Origin: Limnanthes douglasii subsp. nivea
Taxonomy: Eukaryota; Streptophyta; Magnoliopsida; Brassicales; Limnanthaceae
Direction of reading: 5' to 3'
DNA: 64,000 bases
Assembly (NCBI GenBank): GCA_036936605.1
Contig: JAUPFV010000001.1
Location: forward strand, 316,712,809 to 316,776,808
This document shows positions 43,181-54,904 of the stretch, in pieces; position 1 is the stretch's first letter, and each line of letters begins with the position of its first letter. A program made the translations under genes and the position numbers. The notes beneath the pieces were generated by a model. The model was not told the origin of the DNA. It saw only the letters and a program-made list of their open reading frames with translations, and made no database searches.

Positions 43181-46000
43181 ACAGAAAATGGATGCCATCA
43201 TTACAGAAGTAGATAAACTCATTGCAATCAACCATATTCTAAAATCATATTACAGGATTTGGACATCAAATCCAATACTCTTTAAGAAGAAGGACGACAA
43301 ATGGAGTTGATTTTAAATATCTTAACAAATCTTGCTCAAAAGACCTATTTCATTTACCTCGAATAGATACAATCGTTGATTCAAAATCTAGGACCATGAT
43401 GTTATCAATCATGGACGCATGTTCAAGTGAAAACCAAATAAAAATGCACGAGGACGATCATGAGCATACAATATTCATGATAGAGAAGGGATAATATTTT
43501 TATAAGGTCATACCTTTTGATTCTTAAAAACACAAGGAAAACATATCAAATAATGATAAACTTTGGCAACAAAACTTGGACGCAACCTCTATGAATACAA
43601 AAACGATAGTTCTTGTAACCGACTTGTTTGAGATATTCTCAAATTTACGAGAAGTCAACTTTAAACTAAAGCCCGAGAAGTGCATATTTGGTGTCAAGTC
43701 CGAGAATTTCCAGAGATTCATGATCAGCGAGATGAGAATAAAAAAAATACTTAAACCATCTCTCTGATTTGGTGGCCATGAAATCTCCACGTAGTACAAA
43801 GAAGGTTAAATCTTAACAAGACGATTGATCGTATTAAACAGATTCAACTCTCGCTCTTTGGATATATGGTAACCTTTCTTCCAAGTTCTTCGAGGAGCAT
43901 AAAATTTCATGTGGAATCCAACTTGTCAGAATACTTTTACAGACATCAATAAACGACTCCTTTCACCAAAATCGCTAACCCAACCCCAACTAGAGGAGCT
44001 CATATTCTTCTACCTCATAATTTTAGATTACGTAATAAGTATTGTGCTAATCAGGGAGACCGGAAACTTATCTCGAGCAGTATACTATATAAGTAAATAT
44101 TTACTTAGTTTGGAAACCAAATACTTGCAACTGGAAAAGCTAGTACTCGCCTTGGTGATGGTGCCCCAAAACATATGCTCGTGTTTTCAAGCACATACGA
44201 TCATTGTCTGGACATTGCCACCCTACGCAACGTAGTAAATAAACCAAATATTTTAGGAATATTAACCAAATGGTTCGTTTGGCTATAGGATTTTGACATC
44301 AAATTTGGACCATGTTCCATAGTCAATGCACATGCACTAGTAAATTTCTTAACTGAGTTCTAGTGTGAAAAATCAAATTTTACATAACAAGAATCTGAAT
44401 CCACAAGAAAGGTACAAACAGACGGAGGAAGCGATAAATCAGGCCAGAGAGTAGGCGTCTAACTAATTTCACCGACATGTAATATTATAAAAAATCCATC
44501 AATCTTGGATTTTTAGTTACTAACAACGATGCCGAATACGAAGCTACTATTGTCGGCCTTCGATTGACAAAGGTTTGCGGTGCTGTAATAGTCACTTATT
44601 CATTTATTCTCAACTATTTGTTTATCAAGATTTAGGACTGGACGATACAAAAATGATAATCATATAATATTTAAAGGAGATTTAGTTTAATATATCATTA
44701 TTCGATAACGTCATATTTGAAAAACATCCCTACGACGAAGAATGATATAACATACACGTTAGCACTTCATCATGCATGGGTTATGAATTATGAGTAATCA
44801 TTCCAAAAAATTCTTTCATCATTCTATCAAATATATTTCTTTTCAAGGTTTCGGTGAAAGGAATCCTCGTAATAGAAAACAACGACCAACCAATTAATTA
44901 GTACACACCCATCATCCGGTACCTCATGCAAGGATTTCTCCTAAAATAACAAAAATTAGGGCCCAATCTGCCATATTGACTTAAATTATTGACACGCTAT
45001 AGCAGTGGGGTTCCAAAATTCCCATGCTTTAATGCCTCAACCCTTAGGAATATATTTTGATAGTAGAAGAAATCTACGACAGAAAGAGAAATGCAAATTG
45101 CGGGCACAAAAAATTGCAAAAAATAATCTTATAACAAGGGTACTACTACCCTATAATAGTACATGATGCACTTTTCCAATTCAACCAATGTTGCGCCACC
45201 TTGTTGAAAACAATATATGAAGCAATACCATTCGATAGACGAGACCTCAAAATCGTAGGAGCGCTACCATATGGAGCAAAATGAAAGAAATACTTACTAG
45301 TAGTAGTCGATTACTTTTCCAAATGGGTCGAAGCGCAATAATTGGCAAATATCACCGACAAGAAGGTCAAAGTTTCTTATTTATAAGATCTATTATAAGT
45401 ATGAGATACAACAAATCATCACTACATACAATAGAACAAATTCCAAAACAACAGTCTCATAATGTACTACGCAATTCGAAAGATCAAACAAATATTTTTC
45501 TCTAATTTTCACCTTCAAACAAATGGTCAAGTAGAGGTCATAAATCGTGAAATTTTAGAAGGTATACAAATATGATGGAATTAGCAGTGGACAGGTGGTC
45601 ATACTAAACTACCCTAAGATCAACCACATGTGAAACATTGTTCGCACAATTGTATGTCATCAAAATAGCGGTTCTAACCGAAGTTTAAATACCCTCCTAC
45701 CAGATAGCCGCATATCGATAAGGTAAACAATCCATGGTAAAAAATACAGAACTTGACGTGATCGAATAAAAATTGGTCAAAGCTCACCCATATCCATGCA
45801 CTACATATGGTACAAAGTCGTTAGAATTCCAATATCTTATTCTGAAACTTTAAATTCAACGATAAGGTATTATGAAAGGTATCTTCGATACTAAGGACAA
45901 GCTTTATGGAAAGTTAAACCCAATATGGATTATACGTTGAAGCCAAATTTAAGCGGACTATTCAAGATCATAACTCATACAGGAGGATCTTGCAAGGATT
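43180..46000 (+). pseudogene. Ty3-gypsy pol (RT, RH, integrase), strongly decayed
   Basis: 'ITEVDKLIAINHILKSYYRI' and 'NPILFKKKDDKW' (about 43195-43305) are the RT entry. Then come 'FHLPRIDTIVDS' and 'FKLKPEKCIFGVKSENFQRF' in a clean frame. The connection (43909-44235) shows 'RAVYYISKYLLSLETKYLQL'. Integrase: 'LFQMGRSA' region with 'VAVDYFSKWVEAQ'-like wording after frameshifts (45290-45340), and 'HLQTNGQVEVINREILEGI' near 45515-45570. The YVDD box is not legible. Short A-insertions and deletions break every domain. Confidence 0.65.
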
Positions 46001-46005
46001 TTAGA

Positions 46006-46150
46006 GGATACTATATGTCGAATAATTTTATTTTATTTTTTCAAACAATTTGGAAGATACTATATGACAAATAATTTAATGTTACTTTTTCAAACGATTT
46101 GAAGGATACTTTAGATAACAAATCTATTAAATCCCTTCAAACGTTTGATA
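46006..46150 (+). repeat. 49-bp tandem repeat, three copies
   Basis: GATACT-type starts at 46007, 46056 and 46105 give an exact 49-bp period. Each unit contains TTTTTCAAACRATTTG. It lies at the 3' end of the gypsy pol. Confidence 0.8.
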
Positions 46151-46260
46151 ACATACTAAAATAACTCAGAAAGACTACCTAATACGTCAAGAGAAAGTTA
46201 AAACAATTAAGATGTAACGACAATAAACCCAAGGTAACAATAAGAGTGCATAATAAATGA

Positions 46261-46474
46261 GCCCCCAAGGGGTAGCCGAGTTTGAATAAGGCATGCTTGT
46301 GATCAAAGTTCATGAGTTCGAGTCCCTCTACATACTCTTTCTCAGCTGAGCCTGTCACCTTGTGTGGTTTATCCTCTGACGTTGGTTTGCAGGCTATTGC
46401 GTCAGAATGAGGGTTTACCCTGTGCGCACTCTTTGCACTCTGAATAGTGGCTACGGTTCCCTCCGAAAAAAAAA
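46261..46474 (+). mobile_element. tRNA-derived SINE (Au-like), 214 bp
   Basis: The head carries pol III promoter boxes: A box TAGCCGAGTTTG (46273-46284) and B box GTTCGAGTC (46316-46324). The body resembles plant Au-type SINEs (CGTCAGAATGAGGGTTTACC, then GTGGCTACGGTTCCCTCC). It ends in nine A residues. The same 15 bases, GTGCATAATAAATGA, flank it at 46246-46260 and 46475-46489, a perfect target-site duplication. SINEs are copied by LINE machinery in trans; an L1-type LINE lies just downstream. The perfect duplication suggests a comparatively recent insertion. Confidence 0.92.
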
Positions 46475-46489
46475 GTGCATAATAAATGA

Positions 46490-47040
46490 CTCTATTTCAA
46501 AGAGTAACATTGACGATCTATTTATTCTTCTCTGTCAATGCAAATAATGAATTTCGGCAAAATACATTAATGATCACAAAATATTATAATATTTTTCAAT
46601 ACGTTTGCAATGAATGAAGGGGTTAATGATAAGGATCAAATCCATATACTAATAATTAATTTGTCTGAAAGATTATTGGACCAAATCTTAAAATTTAAAT
46701 AATTTTGATGGAAAAAAACATTTTTGTTGGATCGTATAAAATATAAAAATAAATGAATGTAATTATTACCTTTAATTATAAAAAAGATATGATTTAAAAT
46801 TTATCAATGAATATCGTTTAAACTTAAAATTCCAATTTGAACCATTACTTTAAAAATAAATAAAAGACAGAAGAGAATTAGTACTTTTACACATGAAAAC
46901 TATGGATGCCTCCGATGCTCTACATAGTGCCTGATTGCTGCTTTATTTCGTCAAGTCTGCCTTTTGACCTCTCAGACTGTCTTTCTCTCTTTTCGGTTGA
47001 TATTGCTCCTCTGTTGATTTTCTTTTGGAGATCTTTAATA
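46490..47040. other. Spacer; LINE 5' UTR probably begins here
   Basis: AT-rich DNA. A pyrimidine-rich part at 46960-47020 may be the LINE leader. No domain is seen. Confidence 0.4.
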
Positions 47041-47049
47041 ACATCGTTT

Positions 47050-48290
47050 TTGAAGAAGAATATTTTCCCGATCTTCAATTAACAAACAACTCTATGAAAA
47101 TCACAAAAGCAAACCCCAAATCAACAATACTATATAATACAATTAAAGTCTTTGCGGATAATGTGAGGAAGATAAACAATCATCATGTATTCAAACTAAT
47201 ATAGAAACCAGACCACATCTCATTACAGTATTCTTAAAGTGCTAAAGATCCGTGTAACCTTGTATCAAAACATATTTTTGTTGACAAATTCTCTCAAGTA
47301 TTATCCAAAAGAAAACTGCTTACCCAATTTTTGGATTCGCTGAAATTTAAAGGAGAACATAACTTATCTGTTTGGGACTCCAGACATGTTCTTCTTGAAT
47401 TTTATTTAAAGCAAGTTTTTCGCAAAATCTGGTCTAAAAATGTTTGGATCATTGGAGAAGCATCGATAGGGCTATTAAGATGTAAAAGAAGACTTCAATC
47501 AAAATATGAAAGTGCTTCCACACTTGTATGAATCAGAATTGAGAGAATTCATGAGAACCTTTACAATGAAAGCATAATTAAAGACATATCTTCATCCAAT
47601 AGAGTCCATTTAAAGATTATAGTACTCGATAAAAACAGAGCTTACCATAACTCTTGTTATGCTTGGATTGAAATTGATGTTTCTAAAAAGACTCAACACC
47701 ACATCTAGGTTGGATTTGGTGATAACCATGGATGGTGGTTAGCGATCAACTATAAAGACTTACCAAAATACTGCAACAATTGCTTCACCTAGGTCGTAGT
47801 CAAGATATGTGTAAGAAAGCATAAACCAAATCTCAGCATAATGAAGAATTGTATAAAGAAGAAAGTGAAGGCAAATAAATGATCCTCAAAGCAACATCAT
47901 CTCTAAATATACTGAAACTTAAAAAGAAAAAGTCTATCGCAAAAAAGTCAAATCTGTGGTTATCAGACCAAAACAAATAATGAAGGAGAAAATTACAAAT
48001 ACTCATCCTAAAGAGCATCTATAATCAGACAAGAATTCAGCTACAAGAAAAGATAAAGAAACTATTGATAACTTTGCTACCAACATGTAACATGAAACTC
48101 AGAGTCAAGACATCAAATCCCCAGAAGCTGCGACAATTATAGAGGCTATTCAAACTCTTGAAAAGGGCTACAATCTATCCAATTCTCTAGATTATGAAAA
48201 TTTGATCTATGACAATGTCACCCCCAACTAGAACAACATAGGAAGCTTACTTATTTCTCGAATTCTTAAACCTCAAAGCACTGAATCAGG
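47050..48290 (+). pseudogene. LINE (L1-type) ORF1, DUF4283-like with zinc knuckle
   Basis: 'KRKLLTQFLDSLKFKG' and 'LSVWDSRHVLLEF' (about 47310-47400), then 'FRKIWSKNVWIIG', match the DUF4283 domain of plant LINE ORF1 proteins. Near 47665-47820 'AWIEIDVSKK' leads to 'YCNNCFT' and, after a shift, a GRSQDMCKK-like end: a CCHC zinc knuckle. Plant LINE ORF1 binds its own RNA. Stops and frameshifts interrupt it; the Ser/Lys/Glu-rich C-terminal half is barely readable. Confidence 0.65.
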
Positions 48291-48414
48291 ATTCCATGAA
48301 GTTCTCAACAATAAAATTAAAGGAACCTAGAACAAAGAGGATGCCTAATAGTCTGATAATCAAATCGTTGGGATATTCAGGGACCAGCAAACGATCTATC
48401 TTTTTTTTAATGAT

Positions 48415-50451
48415 GATAAAGATGTTTATCTGGAATATCAGAGGAATAAAAAACAATTCCGCCATTAGGAGATTTAAATCGATCATCCTTAAATAAAATA
48501 TCAAGTTAATAGCTATTCAAGAGCCTTTAGTTAGCTTTGAGAATTTGGAAAGAATTTCTAGAAGGGTTGGCTTTAAGAATTACACTGCTAATACTTGCAA
48601 CAAAATATGGTTTTTCTGGAGCGATGATTTTACTATCAACACTCTTCTTGATCACTCTCAATGTTTACGTTTAGAAATTTCATATTCAGGTTTTGATAAA
48701 AGCATTTTATTGACAATTATTTATGCCAAATGTTAGAGACACAACATGAAATAGCTTTGGAATCATCTCATGAACATTTCAACTACTAGTACTGAGTGGC
48801 TTGTAATTGGACATTTCAATGTTATTACTATATCGGATGAGAAAATAGAATGTTCAAGATTCTGCCATAACATCATAGAAGACTTCAATGAGGTTATTAG
48901 AGACTGTCATTTGAAGGATGTTGGATTTGCTGGTTCCAAATTCACTTGGAACAACAACTCCAAATGAAAGAGATTAGACATAGCTCTCTATAACTCAGCC
49001 TCGTCCAGCTTCTTCAATGATACTCAGGGTCTTCATATGGCGAGAACTTGTTCTAACCATGCTTCTTTTATGGGTGACCATGGCTACTAATAAATTGAAC
49101 ACTAAAAAAAGCTTCAAGTTTTTAAACATATTGACTATGGATGATGATTTCCTAATATTTGTAGAAAACAATTGGAATCAAAGCATGGATGGTTATCCAC
49201 TTAACGTATTGTGGCATAAGCTCGGAAGAATTAAAGAAGGTTTCAAGGTTTGGAATTAAAACTGCTTTGGTAATGTATTTGATAAAGTACAAGTTACCGA
49301 AGAAGAAGTCAAGAAATTGGAGATAAAGCTCACTCTAACTAACAATTCTGAAACTAAGTATGAATTAGCTAAAGCCATTGCTTTTTTCCTTCAAGTATTG
49401 AGAATGAAATACTTATTTTGGAAACAAAAATGCTACTGTAACTGGTTAAAAGATGGAGACAAAAATACTAAAGCTTATAATGCCTATTTGTATAAAAAAA
49501 ATAAGAAAGAACTGAACCAAAAGTATCAAAGATGGTGAGAACTGGCTTCTTGACTCTAATGTTATTGGCAATTTTGTTGAAGTTTACTGTAAAGACATCC
49601 TTACTAAACAACCTTATACTAGTATTAAAGATAAAGCTAACAAAATGCATGCAAATATATTTAACAACATTCCTAAGTTGATTACTAGTGAAGATAATAC
49701 ATTACTGGCTTTTGCCTCCTTTTGAAGATGAGATATTTGACATCATCAATAACCTGAATTCCTCAAGTGCAACATGAGTAGATGGATTGAACAATTGATT
49801 TTTTAAAAACTACTGGAATATAATAAAAAAAATCTATGTCATGTAATATCCTTCTTCTTACTGGGCCATAATATTCCACAAGAAATCATGGCCACATGTT
49901 TGTGCCTAATTCCTAAGTCTATCAACCCTACTAATTGGACAAACTTTTAACTATTAGCTTATGTACTTTACTAAACAAAATCATGTCTAAGATTATTAAC
50001 AATAGGCTCACTAATATGCTTTATAAAATTATATCTAAAGCTCAAGGTGGATTTTTGAAAGATAACTTAATCCATGAAATTATCCTTATTGCTAAATAGC
50101 ATTTCTATGACCTAAATAGAAAACCTAAAACTGGAAACATAATGATCCAATTAGACATGTCAAAAGCATTTGACAAAATATCTCATTCCTTTATTGTTAA
50201 AGTGCTTTTATCTTTTATTTTTTTTCTAGTAAATTTGTTATACTTATAAGCAAGCTAGTAAATGGTAATGCTATTTTACTTCAACACCAAGAGAGGATTA
50301 AGACAGTTAGATCCCCTAGTCTATTCATTATTGGTGAAGAAGTGCTAATTGAGTTTGGTTCAATTCTAATAAACTTATAATTTATGTAGTTTATCGAGTT
50401 TAATGGTAATCTTAGTTTATTCAGTTCTAATAAATCTATACAGTTTGCTTC
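48415..50451 (+). pseudogene. LINE ORF2, first part: endonuclease and RT N-half
   Basis: Apurinic-type endonuclease: 'MFIWNIRGIKNNSAIRRFKS' (catalytic Asn), 'AIQEPLVSFENL' (catalytic Glu), 'FFWSDDF', and 'EWLVIGHFNVITISDEK', where the usual GDFN has His for Asp. 'FAGSKFTWNN' follows. The linker gives 'YLFWKQKCYCNWLKDGDKNT'. RT: 'CLCLIPKSINPTNWTNF', 'LNKIMSKIINNRL', 'SKAQGGFLKDN' and 'QLDMSKAFDKISHSFI'. The frame ends where the Tat element inserted. It resumes at 61362. Confidence 0.8.
50447..50451. other. Target-site duplication, left copy (GCTTC)
   Basis: GCTTC here and at 61362-61366 flank the nested Tat element. Five bases is the expected duplication for Ty3-gypsy integration. Confidence 0.85.
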
Positions 50452-51239
50452 TGATAGGGAAAATAACAAAGATTAATGCCAAATACTTATCTTATTTATC
50501 AGAGGAGAGAAAGTTACATTGTTTTGGGTTTCCCCCTACTATTTATAATATCTCTTACAGTTCTTTTCTACTACTCCACTCTCTTTCCCACTACTGGCCC
50601 ACTTTAACCATGTACACATAATGGACACGGGTTTTAAGGGAAACATGTCCTTGGTTTGACCAATTCCCTCATTCGTGGTCTTAAAAAGTTTTTCTAGGAT
50701 GTTAGATCATCTTTACTCGTTCATTGTCTTTATTAGTGCGATTCAGCTCTGCCTCACTCCGATTCTGCTTAGGCTCTGTCTGAACTTAATTGTAATCCTG
50801 TTGTTTTGCTATGACTTTATTCTGCCGAGCTCATCCTGCAACATTCTGTCTTTTGCTCGGCATTTGCTCTGCTCAGCTTTCAACAGCCTCAAATTGATTA
50901 TTCTCTACGCAGTTCCATTTCATCAATCTCTTGTTGGATCACACCAGCTCTGATCGGTATTAGTTTTGCACGTCTCTCTTTAGCCAAGCTCGAGTTCAAC
51001 CTTATCGCCTTCTGCTCAGCTTTATCCTTTGCTCGGCAATAGTTCTGCTCATCCCTTTCTCTACATCTGGTCTTTTGCTTGATTATCTTGTCACTGCTTT
51101 GTCTTCTTTTCCATGATCAGCTCAGTTGATCTGTCGATTGATCTCCTTTTTGCCACCATTGTGGTGTTATTCATCCTCTGCTCTAACATACTCCTTTATT
51201 CTCTTTACATGGTAATTACTACCTCATCAGGTCTCCCCC
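50452..51239 (-). repeat. 3' LTR of nested Tat element, 788 bp
   Basis: Plus-strand start TGATAGGGAAAATAA and end CCTCATCA align along the whole length with 60602-61361. In element orientation this is the 3' LTR, preceded by a polypurine tract (GGGGGAGACC on minus, at 51240-51249). Confidence 0.9.
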
Positions 51240-51843
51240 AAGTTCAAGGATTGCATGTTAAAAACATAAAATTATTAAATTTAAATAAAATAATTATAAT
51301 TAAAGAGAATTTAAAAAGGTGTAACGGTCTACTAGTAATAATAATTTGTTGATTCGTTACCAACATCTTACCACGTGTCGTGATTTACAGGCGCGTAAGG
51401 AGAATTTCCTAATAATTCTCTCTCTGGCGTTAGAAATAAACGCTTCGATATCTGTTGACAACAGTGTTTTTGGAACTTAAACTTCGTCTTCTTCATTTAG
51501 TGATGAAATTTCAAGTCTGTAAATTTGTTTGCGAAGCAATTTACCATAAATCGTTCTTCCCTTCTAAGGGCGTTCTTCAAACAAATTCTTGCTTTTACAC
51601 AGGTATTTAAATTTAATCTCTAGTTTTTTATGAGAATTATTATTATGTTATCAGTCGACCTTCTTGTCATGGGTATAGGAACCCAGAAACCCATCATCAA
51701 TTGCTGTGTTTAGGCCTTAGTTCTACCATGCATTGCATTCTCTAAATCCAACCACCTTATCATTGTAGTCAATCTAGACACAAGATGAGTCCAAAAAAGA
51801 CTACAAGAAGAAGGAGAAAGTAGTACAACCATAGAATCAGAAT

Positions 51844-52464
51844 TTGAAGATTTCTTCTTTCCTAGAAAACCATTTTTCTCAAATATCTCATAAATATACT
51901 CATATGGATGTCGCTTCTCGTACTAGTTTTAGGCATCGATATGATATTCCTAATTGTATCACAGTTAGGTTTCCAGACGCTGGTGAACATCCCTTTCAAG
52001 CAAGGGAGAACGAGACTTATCTTTTTACCACTTTATTCGATTGGGGCTTGCGCATACCCTTGTCTGGGTTAATTCGAGACGTCTTCAGTATTTTAGGTAT
52101 ATGCCTGACCCAATTGGCAGCGAATGGTTGGAGAACCCTTTTGAGCATTCTCCTTAGTTCTCGACTGTTAGGCATATCGATTTACTTAGCAGACCTTTTA
52201 GCTGTCATATATGTATTAAAACTAGCCAATTCCCATTTCTTCTATCCTCAAGTGGTTGGTATTCGAAAAATAGTTGAATTTACTGGTTCTTACAAAAATT
52301 GGGAAAAATCATTCGTCTTTGTCTTTGGTAATTGGGAGCATGAAAACACGCTACTAAACTTTCATCCTGAAAAAGATGGAAAACGTCATGTAAGGATCAT
52401 GTTCGCAGATAAATACGCTTGCCTTAGATTTGAGTCCTTATTAACTAACTTGTGTATTCTGTAG
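51844..52464 (+). CDS. Antisense extra ORF of Tat element: transposase_28-like domain
   Basis: A clean frame of 206 residues. 'FRHRYDIPNCITVRFPDAGE' then 'LFTTLFDWGLRIPLSGLIRD' and 'LTQLAANGWRTLLSILL' match the 'putative gypsy type transposon' domain (F..GLR.P......+L......+A.NGWR.L). 'SWEKSFVFV'-like wording (NWEKSFVFVFGNWEHE) follows. It is transcribed opposite to the element's gag-pol, so it must have its own promoter upstream (51240-51843). That stretch contains a G-box-like CCACGTGTCG near 51371 and a possible intron (donor CAGGTATTT near 51600). The role of such antisense ORFs is unknown. A better start may be ATG at 51901 (MDVASRTSF). Confidence 0.75.
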   Translation: MKISSFLENHFSQISHKYTHMDVASRTSFRHRYDIPNCITVRFPDAGEHPFQARENETYLFTTLFDWGLRIPLSGLIRDVFSILGICLTQLAANGWRTLLSILLSSRLLGISIYLADLLAVIYVLKLANSHFFYPQVVGIRKIVEFTGSYKNWEKSFVFVFGNWEHENTLLNFHPEKDGKRHVRIMFADKYACLRFESLLTNLCIL

Positions 52465-52479
52465 GTGAAGGGAAACACC

Positions 52480-54337
52480 AAGAGTGGTGTAACAAAGGTC
52501 TACCCGAAGGTTCTGTTAATTCACTGATTAGGGTCGAAAATTGGGCGAGTTCCAATGGCTACAAGAACCGTTACAGCTCTTCACACAAGTCGATTACCTT
52601 CGGTATGGTTTGTGACCTATTCAAGAGCTAACTATCCCAGCTGACGGCACTGTTACCATGGCGGCTACTGGAGAGAAGGCAACTACAAGTCATTTGAGGG
52701 CCTTGATGGAGCAACGTTACAATGAGAGGAATAACAGTGGAGTGTTTTTATCCATCCCCCAAGGTAGGAAACCTAAGGAAGCACAATGGTCCACATCGCT
52801 TCAAGCTCAAACAGAAAGAATCATGAGACACCGAGTGTATGAGGTTCTGGGAAAGAGAAGGATGCACATTCAGAAAACAATACTATGCCAATTCGTGCAC
52901 GACACAAACGTGTAGTGGAGAGCGATGAAGATGAGTTGGAGGAAGAAATTCCTATTAAACGTAAAAAAAAATGATAGTGGATGTCGTTCCATTGGCAACA
53001 ATGAAGCCACGACAACTTATAGATAAAGAAGAAGAGGGTGAAGATAATCAACCTTCCATGCTAGTGGAGGAGAAATATCAGGGGAGGGTCCCCGAAGTAA
53101 TCAACGTAGATGCAGCCCATAAAGAAATTCTGGTAGGTTATGTCGAGGATGGTGGCAAAAAGTATGGTCCCAAAAAGAATATCTCTGAACATATAGCTCG
53201 TGGGATGGAGCAATTCGTGAAAACTGGGGTGATGCCCACGTATTTCTAAGAGGTGGGCTCTGGCTTAACACGTGTTAATATAGTAAGGCCTAAAAATTCC
53301 CATACGAAAGACCAAAGAGCCAGGCCGAGCGACCCTAGGACATAATTTAGAAGAACCACCTCCGTCCAAAATCTCAATGCCAAAGCCATTTATGCTCATG
53401 TTGGAGCAACTGAAGAGGTGTCCGGAGCTTTCATATTACGAAAAAATGCCTATGAGTGAAATTCTGCAGAGGCAGGTTGAGCCGGCCATAAAGGTAAACT
53501 ATTAATGCTTAGTGAGGTTAAGTTATAATAAAACATATTGTATAGAATTAACTTCATTCGCAGATACACCACAAATTCGTCGTCCTTTCCTATCGACGTA
53601 TGTCAGATGCAGACAGACATGCAGGTGATAGAAAAATAGAAACTTGAGCCCATGTTTTTTGGGTTTGTTAGAGGGTTGACTACCGAGCTCGCCCAGTATA
53701 GACATGCATATGGCTCTGGTTCAGACTCTCAAAGTCAACGCAATCCAAGAGAAAGAAAATTTGGAGAAGGAAGTTTCTCTATTGAAGGAAGCCGGAGAAG
53801 CATGTGAGAAGAAGAATAAAGAACTAAATGAAGAATCTGCAACCTTAATATCACATAATAATAGTTTTGCGAAGAGAAATGAGGATTTGATGTCTAAAAA
53901 TACGGAGCCAGTCGATAAAAAATGGCTAAGGCGAGGAAAGTAGAAAGAGCTAGTCGATCGATTCTCAGGGCTCGTCATTGAAAATGGTAATCTGAAGGTT
54001 ACTATGAATGATCTGAGGACACAACTGGATGCTCAATACCAAGACCTGACGAAGAAAGCCACTGCTAATCTAGAACATCTGAAAAAAAAAGGTTATGGAG
54101 ATCGCAATGGATATAATGGCTAACAGCCAAAATGAGATGGTAGCTGAACTACTGAAGTTGAATCCCGGAATAAAGCTTGGGCAGTATATCGAATTGTCCC
54201 CTCAGCTCTTCAATCCTGGAGAAGGAAACAACATTCCTACTATGTCTAATTCTCCCCCTCCCGAGGTGATCAAATCAACAGCTCCATTGGCACCGGATCC
54301 CATTAACCATTCGAAACCCAATGAGGGGGCTTTGTGA
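52480..54337 (+). pseudogene. C-terminal part of antisense extra ORF, coiled coil
   Basis: Continuation of the preceding frame through shifts. A basic/acidic linker (ESDEDELEEEIPIKRKKK, about 52918) and a stretch at 52971-53249 ending in 'FVKTGVMPTYF' come first. A strongly helical Glu/Lys-rich part at 53704-53943 (KENLEKEVSLLKEAGEACEK) is coiled-coil-like. The end (54095-54337) has 'MVAELLKLNPGIKLGQYIEL' and a Pro-rich tail. Several stops separate the pieces, so only the N-terminal domain is intact. Confidence 0.55.
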
Positions 54338-54399
54338 TTAGATGATTGTAACTACATCCATTAGAAACTATGAACTTTATGACTGTCTTATTTTGGCGA

Positions 54400-54900
54400 T
54401 GTAATATCTGAACTATCAGATCTTATTTTATTTGCCTACGGAGATGTTTTTTGTTTTCTTCTTATTTTCTTTATAATTTACTATGTCTCATTCTATTTTT
54501 ACGGAGATATGTGTTTGTTTGTGCCGCTCAGAAGAAATCCTTATAAGGTGGAGCTCAGTATGGATCATTGTGTAGCTTACTCGGATAATGATCCTGCAAC
54601 TTTAATTACGGCAAGGTCAGTCAAGTCATTGCGTAGTCTAAGTTAGGCCTTTACGTAGCCCTTAGGCGTGACTAGTTAGCCCGGTCGTATATAGACTCTT
54701 TGCTGTGGGCTCAGTGCGGCCCGTTGCGTAGCCCGTAGGCGTGGTCATTGACCCATTCGTGAATTATAAGGATGGAGATATAAACAAACACACTAGGTGG
54801 CGAAAACATAAAATTTGCATTAAAGAAACAAGCTACAATCTGATTCCTCATTAAAAAAAAACCCGCGCCATCAAGAGAGAAAAAGAGCGCACCATCTATT
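54400..54900. other. Spacer between antisense ORF and integrase
   Basis: No frame. It contains imperfect repeats of a GCGTAGCCC.TAGGCGTG motif near 54650 and 54735. Convergent ends of the antisense ORF and of pol meet here, so transcript ends for both strands are expected. Confidence 0.45.
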
Positions 54901-54904
54901 TGAA

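Noticed and set aside
46261..46340. tRNA gene
   Set aside because: A and B boxes are present but no acceptor stem or cloverleaf closes, and the body, A tail and target duplication identify a SINE.
50675..51352. Hydrophobic, membrane-like plus-strand frames
   Set aside because: They lie in the LTR; the same frame recurs in the other LTR at 60805-61101 with changes, as expected of non-coding LTR sequence.
53521..53978. Minus-strand Ser/Phe-rich frames
   Set aside because: Antisense of the coiled-coil part of the extra ORF; no independent support.
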